A stretch of 64,000 nucleotides of DNA from Thermotogota bacterium (GTDB lineage Bacteria; Thermotogota; Thermotogae; Thermotogales; Fervidobacteriaceae). Positions 1 to 8,193 of this stretch are shown here, one piece after another. Numbering within the stretch: the first letter of the stretch is position 1; each line of letters opens with the position of its first letter. The notes under the pieces were generated by a model, which saw only the letters and a program-made list of their open reading frames with translations, ran no database searches and was not told the origin of the DNA. The stretch spans positions 1 to 64,000 of the forward strand of contig JAUQPP010000002.1 in assembly GCA_030550315.1 (NCBI GenBank). The letters run 5' to 3'. Made by a program: the position numbers and the translations under genes.

Positions 1-957
1 GTTTGTGCCTGCGATACCTAAATCCGCATTTTTTCCTTCACCAATACCGTTAACGACACATCCAAGTACCGAAACCCTTATTGGTTTGTTAACGCTTGAC
101 AAAGCTCTCTCGACTTCCATTGCAATATCTTCTACATCGAACACACTTCGCGCACAAGTTGGGCAGGCAATAACGTCTACACCTTTCCGCAACCTCAGAA
201 AGGTAAGCAATTTCTTCGCTGCGATGACCTCGTTGACAGGGTCACCGGATATCGAGATGCGAAGTGTATCGACTAGTCCTTCCAGCAAAAGCACGCCGAG
301 CACGATAGAAGATTTGATAAGTGAATTGTACAGCGTACCAGCCTCGGTAACACCTACGTGTATAGGATACTCGATGTGTTTTGCTATATACCTGTTTGCA
401 TCTATTGTTTCCATCACATCCGAACTTTTAACAGATACGACAATGTTTTCAAAACCAAATCTTTCGAGAATTCGTACTTCTCTCAGTGCCGCTTCCGCAA
501 GTGCCTGCCATTTGGGCAGCGAAGAAAGGTCTTTTGGCAGTGAACCACTATTTGCTCCAACACGAATGGGTATACCGTATTCTCTCGCTACTGCGACAAC
601 CTCTCGAATTTTCACTTCGCTTCCGATGTTTCCAGGATTTATCCTGATTTTGTCTACGCCGTTTTTAATAGCTTCAATTGCTATTCTGTGGTCAAAATGT
701 ACGTCTCCTACAATGGGGATGGAGACAGATTCTTTAATTTCACGAACCAATTTGGTACATTCAATGTCCGGTAATGAGATTCGGACAATTTCGCATCCTG
801 CGAGTTCCAGCTGCCTAATTTGTTCTACTGTTGCTCGAACATCGTGCGTATCTGTATTTGTCATCGACTGGATTGTTATGGGGGTTCCTCCACCTATGGT
901 TAAGCTCCCAACTCGTACCAACTTCGTTTTCCTGCGTGGAAAATTAGCGCTGGACAA
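1..957 (-). CDS. ispG: 4-hydroxy-3-methylbut-2-enyl diphosphate synthase, 3' end outside the window
   Basis: Penultimate MEP-pathway enzyme: an iron-sulfur protein reducing methylerythritol cyclodiphosphate to HMBPP. Seen: 319 codons from the N-terminus; near the start IGGGTPITIQSMTNTDT, later VGDVHFDHRIA and INPGNIGS, then near the window edge CPTCARS (first cluster cysteines) and VLGCVVNGIGEG (third cysteine), all diagnostic of IspG/GcpE. The remaining C-terminus lies before base 1. A TTG at 957 follows AAGGAGGC (973-966) at good spacing and is the preferred start; an ATT one codon earlier is the alternative. An extended -10 promoter sits just upstream (992-1020). Other isoprenoid genes in the window are dxs, ispF and uppS. 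Family is certain, start is likely. Confidence 0.95.
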   Translation of the reverse strand, partial: MSSANFPRRKTKLVRVGSLTIGGGTPITIQSMTNTDTHDVRATVEQIRQLELAGCEIVRISLPDIECTKLVREIKESVSIPIVGDVHFDHRIAIEAIKNGVDKIRINPGNIGSEVKIREVVAVAREYGIPIRVGANSGSLPKDLSSLPKWQALAEAALREVRILERFGFENIVVSVKSSDVMETIDANRYIAKHIEYPIHVGVTEAGTLYNSLIKSSIVLGVLLLEGLVDTLRISISGDPVNEVIAAKKLLTFLRLRKGVDVIACPTCARSVFDVEDIAMEVERALSSVNKPIRVSVLGCVVNGIGEGKNADLGIAGTN

Positions 958-991
958 AATGATTTGCCTCCTTATTAGAATCTTCTAAATA

Positions 992-1020
992 ATTATATCA
1001 AAGTTGCGAACGCTTGTGTA
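992..1020 (-). promoter_or_regulatory. Probable sigma-A promoter of ispG
   Basis: On the minus strand, TATAAT (997-992) is preceded by TGA, giving an extended -10, with TACACA (1020-1015, four of six matches to TTGACA) at 17-base spacing. It lies about 35 bases upstream of the ispG start and overlaps the likely promoter of the divergent gene. Confidence 0.55.
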
Positions 1021-1024
1021 TAAT
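996..1024 (+). promoter_or_regulatory. Possible promoter of the PhzF-family gene
   Basis: A perfect TATAAT (1019-1024) lies 39 bases before the PhzF-like start. The upstream hexamer (TATCAA, 996-1001, spacing 17) is poor, so only the -10 element is convincing. It is interleaved with the ispG promoter on the other strand. Confidence 0.4.
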
Positions 1025-1063
1025 TAACTTGGTTGGTTTGAACTGAGAAAGGGGGTAATAGCA

Positions 1064-1942
1064 ATGAAGTTCTTTATTGTTGACGCATTCACTGATAAGC
1101 CTTTTCATGGGAATCCAGCAGGTGTGCTTCTTTTGCAAGAAGACGAAGACCTGCAGGACGAGGCAATGCAAAAACTTGCTTCAGAGTTGAGATTTTCCGA
1201 GACGGTTTTCGTCAAAAAAAGGGACGAGGATCTGCAACTTCGTTACTTTACCCCGGTTTCCGAGATTGAACTGTGCGGTCACGCGACGATCGGTGCTTTT
1301 CAGGCGATGATTGAAGCTGGTTGGGTTGAACGGTACGGGGAATACAAGTTCGATACGAAGTTAGGAAAGTTGAATGTCCGTGTCGACAGTGGGTTAATTA
1401 TGATGAAACAAGATATTCCAAAAATTCGCGAGGTGATTTCTTCGCCTGAAGAAATCGAAAAGATAGCATCAATGCTCCAATTAAAATTTGAGGATATCAT
1501 TAGCGATGGTGGCAGACTATCCCCGGCAATTGTCAGCACAGGTCTTTGGGATCTACTTGTACCTGTAAAAGACATTGATACGCTTCTGCACATGGTACCA
1601 GATTTGAATGCTATCGAGTATTACACAAGGGAAAAGGGGTTGGTAAGTGTTCACGTATTTACATTTGGCGAGCGTGAAGGTGTCTTGTGCCATGCACGAG
1701 ACTTTGCACCACTTTACGGAATTCCGGAAGAAGCTGCAACAGGAACAGCCAACGGCGCGCTGGTCTATTACTTGTACCACCTTGGGTTGGTAGACGCGAA
1801 CAAGTTGCACAAGATAAGACAAGGTGAGTCAATGAATCGTCCTTCGGAGATTTTTGCACAGGTTTATACTGACGAAACTGGTGTGAGCGTATTTGTGGGA
1901 GGATATGGAAAAGTCATAGTCAGTGGTGAACTTAAGATTTAA
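1064..1942 (+). CDS. PhzF-family isomerase/epimerase-like protein
   Basis: A 292-residue cytoplasmic protein of the PhzF/DAP-epimerase-fold family. Seen: N-terminal DAFTDKPFHGNPAGV, the SETVFV segment carrying the family's catalytic glutamate, ELCGHATIGA, and a second-lobe copy of the nucleotide-free isomerase motif with ATGTANGAL. Length is typical. The ATG follows a GGGGG-type ribosome site. It stands alone between the divergent ispG and the convergent rpoZ operon, so context gives no substrate. Members act in phenazine synthesis or as uncharacterised isomerases; phenazine production is not implied here because no other phz gene is present. Family assignment is strong, specific reaction unknown. 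Confidence 0.9.
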   Translation: MKFFIVDAFTDKPFHGNPAGVLLLQEDEDLQDEAMQKLASELRFSETVFVKKRDEDLQLRYFTPVSEIELCGHATIGAFQAMIEAGWVERYGEYKFDTKLGKLNVRVDSGLIMMKQDIPKIREVISSPEEIEKIASMLQLKFEDIISDGGRLSPAIVSTGLWDLLVPVKDIDTLLHMVPDLNAIEYYTREKGLVSVHVFTFGEREGVLCHARDFAPLYGIPEEAATGTANGALVYYLYHLGLVDANKLHKIRQGESMNRPSEIFAQVYTDETGVSVFVGGYGKVIVSGELKI

Positions 1943-1982
1943 TGATAATTTCAGAAAAAGGACTTCGCGGGAAAGTGGGAAT

Positions 1983-2025
1983 AAAGAAAAAGAAAAAGAA
2001 AAAGAAAGAGGAGCCAAGGCTCCTC
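1983..2025 (-). terminator. Terminator of the yicC-remA-gmk-rpoZ operon with a hexanucleotide-repeat T tract
   Basis: Inverted repeat GAGGAGC/GCTCCTC (2008-2025) lies three bases beyond the rpoZ stop. On the minus strand it is followed by a T-rich tract made of repeated CTTTTT units (about four copies, to 1983). This is a good intrinsic terminator for rpoZ; the plus-strand side has only a weak ATTCATTTT tail. Confidence 0.7.
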
Positions 2026-2027
2026 AT

Positions 2028-2261
2028 TCATTTTACCGATGGTAGTAGCACTTTCAAGATGTCTTCATTTTTGATTCTTATATATCCTTGCTGCAATTCT
2101 TTGAATGCAATGGTGACGGTGTAGTCGTCATGGGATTGAACAAAAGGTTTAGCAAAGTCATTCAGTGCTTCGGCTCGTTTGGCGATTACAACTGGTATTG
2201 CGTACTTGTACGGGATTTTTTCGAGAAGTTTGTCGTAATTTATGATATTCTTAGCCATCAT
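2028..2261 (-). CDS. rpoZ: RNA polymerase omega subunit
   Basis: Small subunit that helps fold and assemble the beta-prime subunit of RNA polymerase. Seen: a 77-residue protein with [27 protein letters not shown], the conserved omega core, and a C-terminal [12 protein letters not shown]. The start is one of two adjacent ATGs (2261 or 2258) behind GGAGG at 2271-2267. The gene overlaps the end of gmk by 11 bases, suggesting translational coupling, and the order yicC-remA-gmk-rpoZ is the familiar bacterial arrangement. It is the last gene before the terminator at 1983-2025. Confidence 0.93.
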   Translation of the reverse strand: MMAKNIINYDKLLEKIPYKYAIPVVIAKRAEALNDFAKPFVQSHDDYTVTIAFKELQQGYIRIKNEDILKVLLPSVK

Positions 2262-2886
2262 GGTCACCTCCGTAAAGGTTTCTAACAATTTCCAAGTCTT
2301 TTAAGCGTTCGAATTTCAACCTTTCAGCATGGATTATTGAGATCAAGTTTGATATAGATGTTTCTAGATCTTCATTTATCAGTAGGTATTCGAATTCTGG
2401 TATGTGCTTCAACTCCCGCTTGGCATTCTCCAACCTTCTTGCAATTCGTTCATCGCTCTCCGTTCCTCTACGCCTAAGTCTTTCGCGCAGTGTTTCGAAA
2501 CTTGGGGGGGCAATGAACACAAACTTTGCTCCAGGATACGATGCTTTCACCCTCAAAGCCCCTTGTACATCGATGTCAAGGATAACATCTAACCCCTTTT
2601 CCAGGTTCTCTAAGACGAAAGAAGCTGGTGTCCCGTAATAATTATCATGAACAACAGCCCATTCTAGGAAAGCATTTTCCGATATCATCTGCTGAAATTT
2701 CTCGGTTGACACAAAGAAGTAGTCAATTCCATCTACCTCTCCCGGTCTCTGCGGACGTGTAGTACACGAAACGGAAAACACTAAATGCTCGACTCTTTCA
2801 AGCACTGCACGTATAATACTCGTCTTCCCCACTCCACTTGGGCCGCTGATGACAAAGAGTATACCTTTTGACCTTGGTAAACTCAT
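2251..2886 (-). CDS. gmk: Guanylate kinase
   Basis: Phosphorylates GMP to GDP with ATP in purine nucleotide metabolism. Seen: 211 residues, P-loop GPSGVGKTS near residue 15, [18 protein letters not shown] (GMP-binding region), DIDVQGA, and a lid segment with [17 protein letters not shown]. Length and motif order are normal. It starts 6 bases after the end of remA (2893) and its last codons overlap rpoZ. Certain assignment. Confidence 0.97.
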   Translation of the reverse strand: MSLPRSKGILFVISGPSGVGKTSIIRAVLERVEHLVFSVSCTTRPQRPGEVDGIDYFFVSTEKFQQMISENAFLEWAVVHDNYYGTPASFVLENLEKGLDVILDIDVQGALRVKASYPGAKFVFIAPPSFETLRERLRRRGTESDERIARRLENAKRELKHIPEFEYLLINEDLETSISNLISIIHAERLKFERLKDLEIVRNLYGGDHDG

Positions 2887-2892
2887 GTATCA

Positions 2893-3174
2893 TTAACCCT
2901 TCCTTATTTTTTCAAGCTGCTTTTCGATCTCAATCATGGACTCGATGAACCTTTGCGCAATCGTCTCAGGTTGAATGGCACTCAGAATTATGTGGTTCGA
3001 ATCAGTTATCAATATGGATCTGGTCTTTCGACCGTACGTAGCATCGATAAGTTTTCCTTCGGTTTTTGCATCTTCTTTTAATCTCTTGAGAGGAGCGCTC
3101 TCGGGATTTACTATTGCGATGACCCTGTCACCAGCAATAACATTGCCAAAACCTATGTTGATCAAACCGAACAT
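2893..3174 (-). CDS. remA: RemA-like DUF370 regulatory protein
   Basis: A 93-residue protein of the DUF370/RemA family. In Bacillus RemA is a DNA-binding activator of biofilm-matrix genes; outside that group the target is unknown. Seen: [29 protein letters not shown], the family core, then [14 protein letters not shown]. The ATG at 3174 sits 8 bases after GGAGG (3187-3183); an upstream in-frame GTG overlaps the ribosome site and is rejected. Its place between yicC and gmk is conserved across many bacteria and hints at a housekeeping role. Family sure, function here inferred. Confidence 0.9.
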   Translation of the reverse strand: MFGLINIGFGNVIAGDRVIAIVNPESAPLKRLKEDAKTEGKLIDATYGRKTRSILITDSNHIILSAIQPETIAQRFIESMIEIEKQLEKIRKG

Positions 3175-3214
3175 ACTTTGCACCTCCTGATGTTTTTTGA
3201 GCTACCTTAACATT

Positions 3215-4093
3215 CTACTCAATGTTGGCAATTTGTTCTTTAAACTGTGATGCGATGTACTTCCCTTCTAGGGCAAGATTACTTATTTCGAGCAGGCGAC
3301 TTTTTGAAAGTATCGTGTTAAATTCACGGGAAATCTCCTGAGATATAAAGTTCAACAAATCACCGATTGGTTGGTCGGACTCCAGAAGTTCATCTGTCCT
3401 ACTAAGGTGACTTTGGAGCCGAACAAGTTCTTCTCTTATATCGGCCCTATCAGCTATCATGGCAACAGCGTTTTCAAAAAGCTCTCTGTTCAGTTCTACG
3501 TCGTCAGGTAAGATTTCTCTCACGTTTTTCCTAAGCCTGTCAGCGATGTATCTTGGAACTTCGTCTGCTTTTTCTGAGATGAGACTCACAATTTGTTTCA
3601 TTCTATTTGTCATCGCTTTCAGATCTTCTGTCAGTTTCTTGCCTTCCTTTGCACGTTCCTCTACAACCTGTTTCAAAGTTTCTTCTAGTACCTGCTTTGC
3701 GGAAGCCCACGCATGTTCTATGTCTTCGCTAGAGAATTCAAACTGGAAAGCGTCCCTGAAATTTAGCAAGTGGGATAAATCAACAGTCGATGGAATGCTA
3801 AGATTTTCCCGTACTTCGTTAAGTATTTCAAAGTACGTGCGAACCATTGAGAAATCAAAGGAAATTTGAACCGGTCGGAGAAATTTAACGTAGAGTCTAA
3901 CATTGACTTTACCCCGTGAGATGTATTTTTTTACTAAGGCAATCACATCCAGTTCCTTAGAGTTCAGAAAGTAAGGCAACGAAACATCAACGGAAAACCC
4001 CTTGGAATTTAATGTCTTTATCTCACAAGAGATCTTGTATTCGTCAAGCAGCGTTTGCAATTTGGCATATCCTGTCATGCTTTTAGGCACCAA
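3215..4093 (-). CDS. yicC: YicC/YloC-family endoribonuclease
   Basis: About 292 residues. Seen: N-terminal KSMTGYAKLQ, SCEIKTLNSKGFSVDVSLP, and a C-terminal half with LNFISQEISREFNTILSKS, the two conserved blocks of the YicC family. E. coli YicC and relatives are RNases; the substrate here is unknown. Start is TTG 4093 or GTG 4090, both behind GAGGTG. First gene of the yicC-remA-gmk-rpoZ operon, with a promoter at 4196-4223. A long charged middle (about 130-200) is probably helical. Confidence 0.92.
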   Translation of the reverse strand: MVPKSMTGYAKLQTLLDEYKISCEIKTLNSKGFSVDVSLPYFLNSKELDVIALVKKYISRGKVNVRLYVKFLRPVQISFDFSMVRTYFEILNEVRENLSIPSTVDLSHLLNFRDAFQFEFSSEDIEHAWASAKQVLEETLKQVVEERAKEGKKLTEDLKAMTNRMKQIVSLISEKADEVPRYIADRLRKNVREILPDDVELNRELFENAVAMIADRADIREELVRLQSHLSRTDELLESDQPIGDLLNFISQEISREFNTILSKSRLLEISNLALEGKYIASQFKEQIANIE

Positions 4094-4195
4094 GGAAGCA
4101 CCTCACATGAATTTGAAAATGATTGCAAGAACAAGCAAATGGAAAGATCTGACTACTCTTTGGTAATAAATTCTTGTAGATAGCCACACACTTAT

Positions 4196-4223
4196 ATTAT
4201 ACACGCTGAACTGAAAAAATCAA
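4196..4223 (-). promoter_or_regulatory. Promoter of the yicC-remA-gmk-rpoZ operon
   Basis: TTGATT (4223-4218) and TATAAT (4201-4196) on the minus strand, spacing 16, about 100 bases upstream of yicC. The 183-base gap between tkt and yicC holds nothing else recognised and no clear terminator for tkt. Confidence 0.6.
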
Positions 4224-4276
4224 AGCGTTTACACAAAAAATTTCGAATTTCTAAGTTTCGTAATTTTATAAAACTT

Positions 4277-6148
4277 TCAGTACTCTTTCAGAACTTTCTC
4301 GACGATTCTCTCGGCTTTTAACCCATAAATCTCGAACAACAATTTTGCATCTCCCGAAACAGGAAACTCTTCAAGCCCTATTTTGATGAATTTCCTCGGT
4401 AATATCCCCATTTCGAAAAGCTTCTGGGCTATTAAGCTACCCAATCCATTGTAAACGTTATGGTCCTCAACAACAACAACGAAATTCGAAAACGTTTTCA
4501 GCACCTGCTCATCCAGATCGTACGGACAAGGGACATTTATTACTGCGAATTTAAAACCTTTCTCTTTTAACAATTCCCAAGCACGCAGAGCCTCGGGAAC
4601 TGCTGAGCCCATCGTGTAAATAGCCCCATCTTCACCTTCGCGAAGAATGTCCATTTTTCCATATTCGAAAACGTAATTTTCATCAAAATAAAGCGTTCCA
4701 TCAACTTTTCGAATCGGTTCAAGTTTACTTCTCCCAACGGCGATTACATAATTTCCATAGCGGGAAGCAACGTATCTCACGACTCGGTCAGTTTGGTTTG
4801 GGTCCGCTGGTACAATTACTTTAAAACCATACCAGGCAAGAGGTGCTCCAACGTAATTGAGTCCGTGGTGTGTCTTTCCATCCTCACCAACATCTATTCC
4901 ACAATGAGTTACGACGACCTTTAAATTTGTGTTGTTTATCGCGTTGAGTCTATGTTGATTGAACGTCTCATCGATACCAAACACACCGAAATCAGCAAAG
5001 AAGGTTACCAGACCATCAGCTGAAAGTGCACCGGCCAGCGCCGCCGCATTATGTTCCTGTACGCCAACTTCAATTAGTCTATCCGGCCGCTCCTTATCAA
5101 GATAATCGAGCTTGACCGAACCTTTGAGATCACAGTCTACGGCAACGACGTTGTCGTTTAAAAGAGCCAAATCTGCAATCGCACGACCCAGAGCGCTGCG
5201 GTTGTCCGTCTCTTTCTCGTAAACACGCGGCGTGCCTGTGTTAAGGTTTACTTGGTATTGGAGCTTTACTTTCTCATGAGCTTTGATGGGAAGCTTTTTA
5301 CGTTTTTCTTCGTACAGGGCAATATCATTTTCAATACCAAGTATCTTCAACGCTTTGTCGAGTTCCTCTCGGGTCAACGGTTTTCCATGGTAGTCCGGTT
5401 TATCTTCCATGAAGTTCACACCTTTACCGATTATAGTTCGTGCAATGATAGCTGTTGGCGCACCATCGTTCTTCGCAATTTTGAGAGCAGCAAGTATTTG
5501 TTCGTGGTCATGTCCGTCAATTTCTATTGTTTTCCAACCCGCTGCTTCGAATTCAGCTTTTATATCGACATACATAACCTCATGGGCGTGTCCGCTTATC
5601 TGAATATCGTTGTAATCAACAAGTACGGTAATGTTGTCAAGGTTGTATTTACGTGCTGTACGTTTTGCTTCCTGCACTTGTCCTTTTGCACTTTCTCCAT
5701 CGCTCATGATTACGTAAACATGATAGTTCTTCTTTTTGAACTTCGCTGCAAGCGCGAAACCAACACCGGCGGAAAGTCCTTGGCCTAGGTTTCCCGTTGT
5801 CCATTCGACACCTGGGATTCCCCTCGTAATGTGACCTTCAAAAATAGAAGCCGGATGACGAAAACCAACAATGACGTCTTCTCTGTTGACAAATCCATAA
5901 GCAGCTAACGTTGCGTACACTGCGGGGGATATGTGACCATGACTTATGACAATTCTATCTCTGTCCTCGTTCCAAGGAACTTCCGGGAAGACGTTAGCAA
6001 ACGCGTACAGCGTAACTAGCAGGTCAATTGAAGACATCGAACCTCCCGGATGCCCTGAGTTCGCAAGCGTTGTCATCTTCAAAATATCACCGCGGCAACG
6101 TTTTGAAATCTCTTTTAGTGTTTCGGTGTCAATCTGCCTCATCTTCAT
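4277..6148 (-). CDS. tkt: Transketolase, full length
   Basis: Thiamine-diphosphate enzyme moving two-carbon ketol units in the pentose phosphate pathway. Seen: 623 residues containing both halves. N-terminal half: LANSGHPGGSMSS, TGNLGQGLSAGVGFALA, MSDGESAKGQVQEA (thiamine diphosphate/metal site). C-terminal half: VGVQEHNAAALAGALSADG and HCGIDVGEDGKTHHG. The ATG at 6148 has GGGAGG 6 bases upstream; a more upstream TTG touches the ribosome site. It follows the adh gene after 24 bases and shares its promoter. Family sequence is close to dxs (39895) but domain order and motifs separate the two. Confidence 0.93.
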   Translation of the reverse strand: MKMRQIDTETLKEISKRCRGDILKMTTLANSGHPGGSMSSIDLLVTLYAFANVFPEVPWNEDRDRIVISHGHISPAVYATLAAYGFVNREDVIVGFRHPASIFEGHITRGIPGVEWTTGNLGQGLSAGVGFALAAKFKKKNYHVYVIMSDGESAKGQVQEAKRTARKYNLDNITVLVDYNDIQISGHAHEVMYVDIKAEFEAAGWKTIEIDGHDHEQILAALKIAKNDGAPTAIIARTIIGKGVNFMEDKPDYHGKPLTREELDKALKILGIENDIALYEEKRKKLPIKAHEKVKLQYQVNLNTGTPRVYEKETDNRSALGRAIADLALLNDNVVAVDCDLKGSVKLDYLDKERPDRLIEVGVQEHNAAALAGALSADGLVTFFADFGVFGIDETFNQHRLNAINNTNLKVVVTHCGIDVGEDGKTHHGLNYVGAPLAWYGFKVIVPADPNQTDRVVRYVASRYGNYVIAVGRSKLEPIRKVDGTLYFDENYVFEYGKMDILREGEDGAIYTMGSAVPEALRAWELLKEKGFKFAVINVPCPYDLDEQVLKTFSNFVVVVEDHNVYNGLGSLIAQKLFEMGILPRKFIKIGLEEFPVSGDAKLLFEIYGLKAERIVEKVLKEY

Positions 6149-6172
6149 AAACAACCTCCCATTGGCGAGTTA

Positions 6173-7330
6173 CTATTCATAAGCTATCTCGTATATCTTT
6201 CGGATATCCTCAGTTTTCAGTTCTCTAACGGTTCCAAACGGTGCGTGCTTGGCAGCGATTAACGTCAATTCTTCGATGTCAGATTTGCTGAAACCAAGTT
6301 CCTTCAAGGTCGTCGGAGCTCCTATCGATTTATACCAATCCTTCAACGCTCTTATTGTGCGTTGTGGGGTAATTTTACCACGCAACTTCAGAACATTCTT
6401 ACCAAATCTTACCAATTTCTCACTAACGAGTTCAGATACGTACTCAAGCCAAGCGGGAAAGACCACCGCTAAACCTGCTCCGTGAGCCACATGAGGATTA
6501 AGCGCGCTAACAGCGTGCTCAAGTTCGTGCGAAGACCAATCACCGCCATCTGTTCCAAGCCCAGTTAAACCGTTAAGCGCTAATGTCGTCGCTAAGCAGA
6601 AGTTAGCCCTGGCTTCATAGTCTGTTGGATTTTTCAAAATAGTCTCTGTTGTTTCTATAATTGTCACCAGAATAGATTCGTCGATACGATCGATAAGAAC
6701 ACTGCCACTAACATCAAAATAGTACTCCATAACATGACTTATTGCGTCTATGGCACCGTAGACAACCTGTTCTTTCGGTAGTGAGTACTGACTCGTTGGA
6801 TCGACAATCGAAACAACCGGGAAGACGTGCTTCGAGCTGAAGTAGAACTTTTCTTTCGTTTTCTCGTTTGTCACAACTGCGTTACCGTTCATTTCAGTTC
6901 CCGTTGCAGACATTGTTAGTACAACATAGAGAGGCAAAGCTTTTTTGACATTGTATTTTCCGATAAACGCATCCCAAATGTCACCCTCGTAATAGAATCC
7001 AGCGGCTACTGTTTTTGCGCTATCAACGACGCTACCCCCACCGACGGCCAAAATTGCTTCCACGTTCTCTCTGCGCGCCGTTTCTATTGCCTCGTACACT
7101 TTGGAGAGTACAGGGTTTGGCTTGACACCGGAAACCTCAACCTTATCGATGCCGTTCTCGTAAAGCGAGCGAACAACTTTTTCGTAAACTCCATTTTTCT
7201 TTATAGAACCAGTGCCGTACAAAAGTAGTACTTTTTTGATTCCATCTCTCTTAATGTACTGGCCGATTTGCTCGACGGTTCCAGCCCCGAAAACGAGCTT
7301 TGTCGGGTTGTGAAAGACAAAATTTTTCAT
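6173..7330 (-). CDS. Iron-containing alcohol dehydrogenase (butanol dehydrogenase type)
   Basis: NAD(P)H-dependent group III alcohol dehydrogenase, 385 residues. Seen: FHNPTKLVFGAGTVEQIG at the start, GGGSVVDSAK (dinucleotide site), and the metal ligands in DAISHVMEYYF, SSHELEHAVSALNPHVAHG (Asp and three His). This pattern is that of the YqdH/BdhA subgroup, which reduces aldehydes such as butanal or methylglyoxal-like carbonyls; the actual substrate cannot be told. Promoter at 7393-7420, ATG behind AGGAGGTG. Forms an operon with tkt. Confidence 0.92.
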   Translation of the reverse strand: MKNFVFHNPTKLVFGAGTVEQIGQYIKRDGIKKVLLLYGTGSIKKNGVYEKVVRSLYENGIDKVEVSGVKPNPVLSKVYEAIETARRENVEAILAVGGGSVVDSAKTVAAGFYYEGDIWDAFIGKYNVKKALPLYVVLTMSATGTEMNGNAVVTNEKTKEKFYFSSKHVFPVVSIVDPTSQYSLPKEQVVYGAIDAISHVMEYYFDVSGSVLIDRIDESILVTIIETTETILKNPTDYEARANFCLATTLALNGLTGLGTDGGDWSSHELEHAVSALNPHVAHGAGLAVVFPAWLEYVSELVSEKLVRFGKNVLKLRGKITPQRTIRALKDWYKSIGAPTTLKELGFSKSDIEELTLIAAKHAPFGTVRELKTEDIRKIYEIAYE

Positions 7331-7392
7331 AAGCTCACCTCCTAAGTCTAGAACTGAATGGAAATTCTTTCAAAAATTTGCTTTTCTAACCA

Positions 7393-7420
7393 ATTATACC
7401 ACCCTTTCCGAAGTTGATAA
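7393..7420 (-). promoter_or_regulatory. Promoter of adh-tkt
   Basis: Minus-strand TATAAT (7398-7393) preceded by TGG (extended -10), with TTATCA (7420-7415) at 16-base spacing, 62 bases upstream of the dehydrogenase start. The rest of the 236-base gap up to the tRNA carries only the tRNA promoter on the other strand. Confidence 0.6.
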
Positions 7421-7503
7421 AGACCTGGCTTGTAAATTGTTCCTCTCGGATTAAATCAAAGATTGCAGGTATCCACACTACGACTAATGAAAATTTCAGG
7501 TAC

Positions 7504-7531
7504 TTGATTTTTCTCCAAACTGTGATAAAAT
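7504..7531 (+). promoter_or_regulatory. Promoter of tRNA-Ala
   Basis: TTGATT (7504-7509), 16 bases, TAAAAT (7526-7531); predicted start about 28 bases before the mature tRNA 5' end. Confidence 0.5.
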
Positions 7532-7566
7532 TATAACCGCTGATATTTCGAAATTTCGCAACGTGT

Positions 7567-7642
7567 GGGGCCGTAGCTCAGGTGGGAGAGCGCTACCATG
7601 GCACGGTAGAGGTCGTGGGTTCAAGTCCCATCGGCTCCACCA
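7567..7642 (+). tRNA. tRNA-Ala (anticodon GGC)
   Basis: 76 bases with encoded CCA. Acceptor stem GGGGCCG pairs with CGGCTCC and contains the G3-U70 wobble pair that is the alanine identity element. Anticodon stem CTACC/GGTAG encloses a 7-base loop with GGC at the anticodon position; the T arm is GTGGG-TTCAAGT-CCCAT. Reads GCC/GCU codons. A terminator follows at once. Confidence 0.97.
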
Positions 7643-7648
7643 AATGCT

Positions 7649-7690
7649 AAAAAGCCGTGGTAACTCCAAGTACCACGGCTTTTTTATTTA
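7649..7690 (+). terminator. Terminator of tRNA-Ala
   Basis: Stem AAAAAGCCGTGGTA (7649-7662) with TACCACGGCTTTTT (7671-7684), 8-base loop, ending in a T run. Perfect 14-base inverted repeat. Confidence 0.9.
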
Positions 7691-7801
7691 CAAATGGGGT
7701 TTCGAAAGTTGGCACTTTTAGTACGCTTGTGCAAGAACTCAAAAAGTACAATTATTTGCCTTTAAACATAAAAATCAACGTGAAATCGTCAAAATTGGTG
7801 C

Positions 7802-7829
7802 TTAACAAGTCGCCTTTTTTTGTTATACT
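7802..7829 (+). promoter_or_regulatory. Promoter of groES-groEL
   Basis: TTAACA (7802-7807, five of six) and TATACT (7824-7829, five of six) at 16-base spacing. The predicted start (about 7836) lies within the CIRCE-like element that follows. Confidence 0.7.
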
Positions 7830-7833
7830 TAAA

Positions 7834-7860
7834 TTAGCAAACAAAATAATAGAGTGCCAA
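7834..7860 (+). promoter_or_regulatory. CIRCE-like operator (HrcA site) of groESL
   Basis: TTAGCAAAC, 9 bases, GAGTGCCAA: the exact 9-9-9 geometry of CIRCE (TTAGCACTC-N9-GAGTGCTAA), 15 of 18 positions matching, with the left arm decayed at two positions. It covers the transcription start just upstream of groES, as expected for repression by HrcA, whose gene is not in this window. Confidence 0.75.
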
Positions 7861-7907
7861 AACCGGGAAAATGCAAAGATTTGCTGTGAGAGGAGGGGGT
7901 TGGAGTC

Positions 7908-8177
7908 ATGAAAGTAAAACCGCTTGGCGAAAGGCTCTTGATAAAGCCCATCGTGGAAGAGAAGAAGACGGCTGGCGGAATTGTGTTGCCCGACGCGGCG
8001 AAGGAAAAACCGATGAAAGCTCAGATTGTTGAAGTTGGTAAACTTCCCGAGGACTGTACATTGAAGGTCGGAGACAAGGTTATCTTCAACAAGTACAGCG
8101 GGACGGAGATTAAGATCGACGAGGAAGACTACATCATTATCGATTTAAACGACATTTTAGCAAAAATTGAAGAGTAA
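7908..8177 (+). CDS. groES: Co-chaperonin GroES
   Basis: 10-kDa lid of the GroEL folding chamber, 89 residues. Seen: [15 protein letters not shown], the mobile-loop region [19 protein letters not shown] with its Gly-Gly-Ile-Val-Leu contact to GroEL, and [17 protein letters not shown]. Starts at ATG behind AGGAGGGGG. Followed after 16 bases by groEL. Heat-shock control is suggested by the CIRCE-like operator upstream. Confidence 0.97.
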   Translation: MKVKPLGERLLIKPIVEEKKTAGGIVLPDAAKEKPMKAQIVEVGKLPEDCTLKVGDKVIFNKYSGTEIKIDEEDYIIIDLNDILAKIEE

Positions 8178-8193
8178 GAAGGAGGTGTGAGAT

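Noticed and set aside
5-988. Long plus-strand open frame across the first kilobase
   Set aside because: It is the antisense shadow of ispG, whose motifs are clear on the minus strand.
1942-2124. Open frame running through the Lys-rich AAAAAG tract after the PhzF-like gene
   Set aside because: It overlaps the rpoZ terminator and rpoZ in antisense, has no ribosome site, and its Lys run is a product of the repeat.
7801-7860. Palindrome upstream of groES read as a terminator
   Set aside because: No GC-rich stem or T run follows; spacing and arms fit an operator.
7657-7911. 84-residue open frame between tRNA-Ala and groES
   Set aside because: It begins inside the tRNA terminator, crosses the groESL promoter and CIRCE-like site, and has no ribosome site or recognisable sequence.
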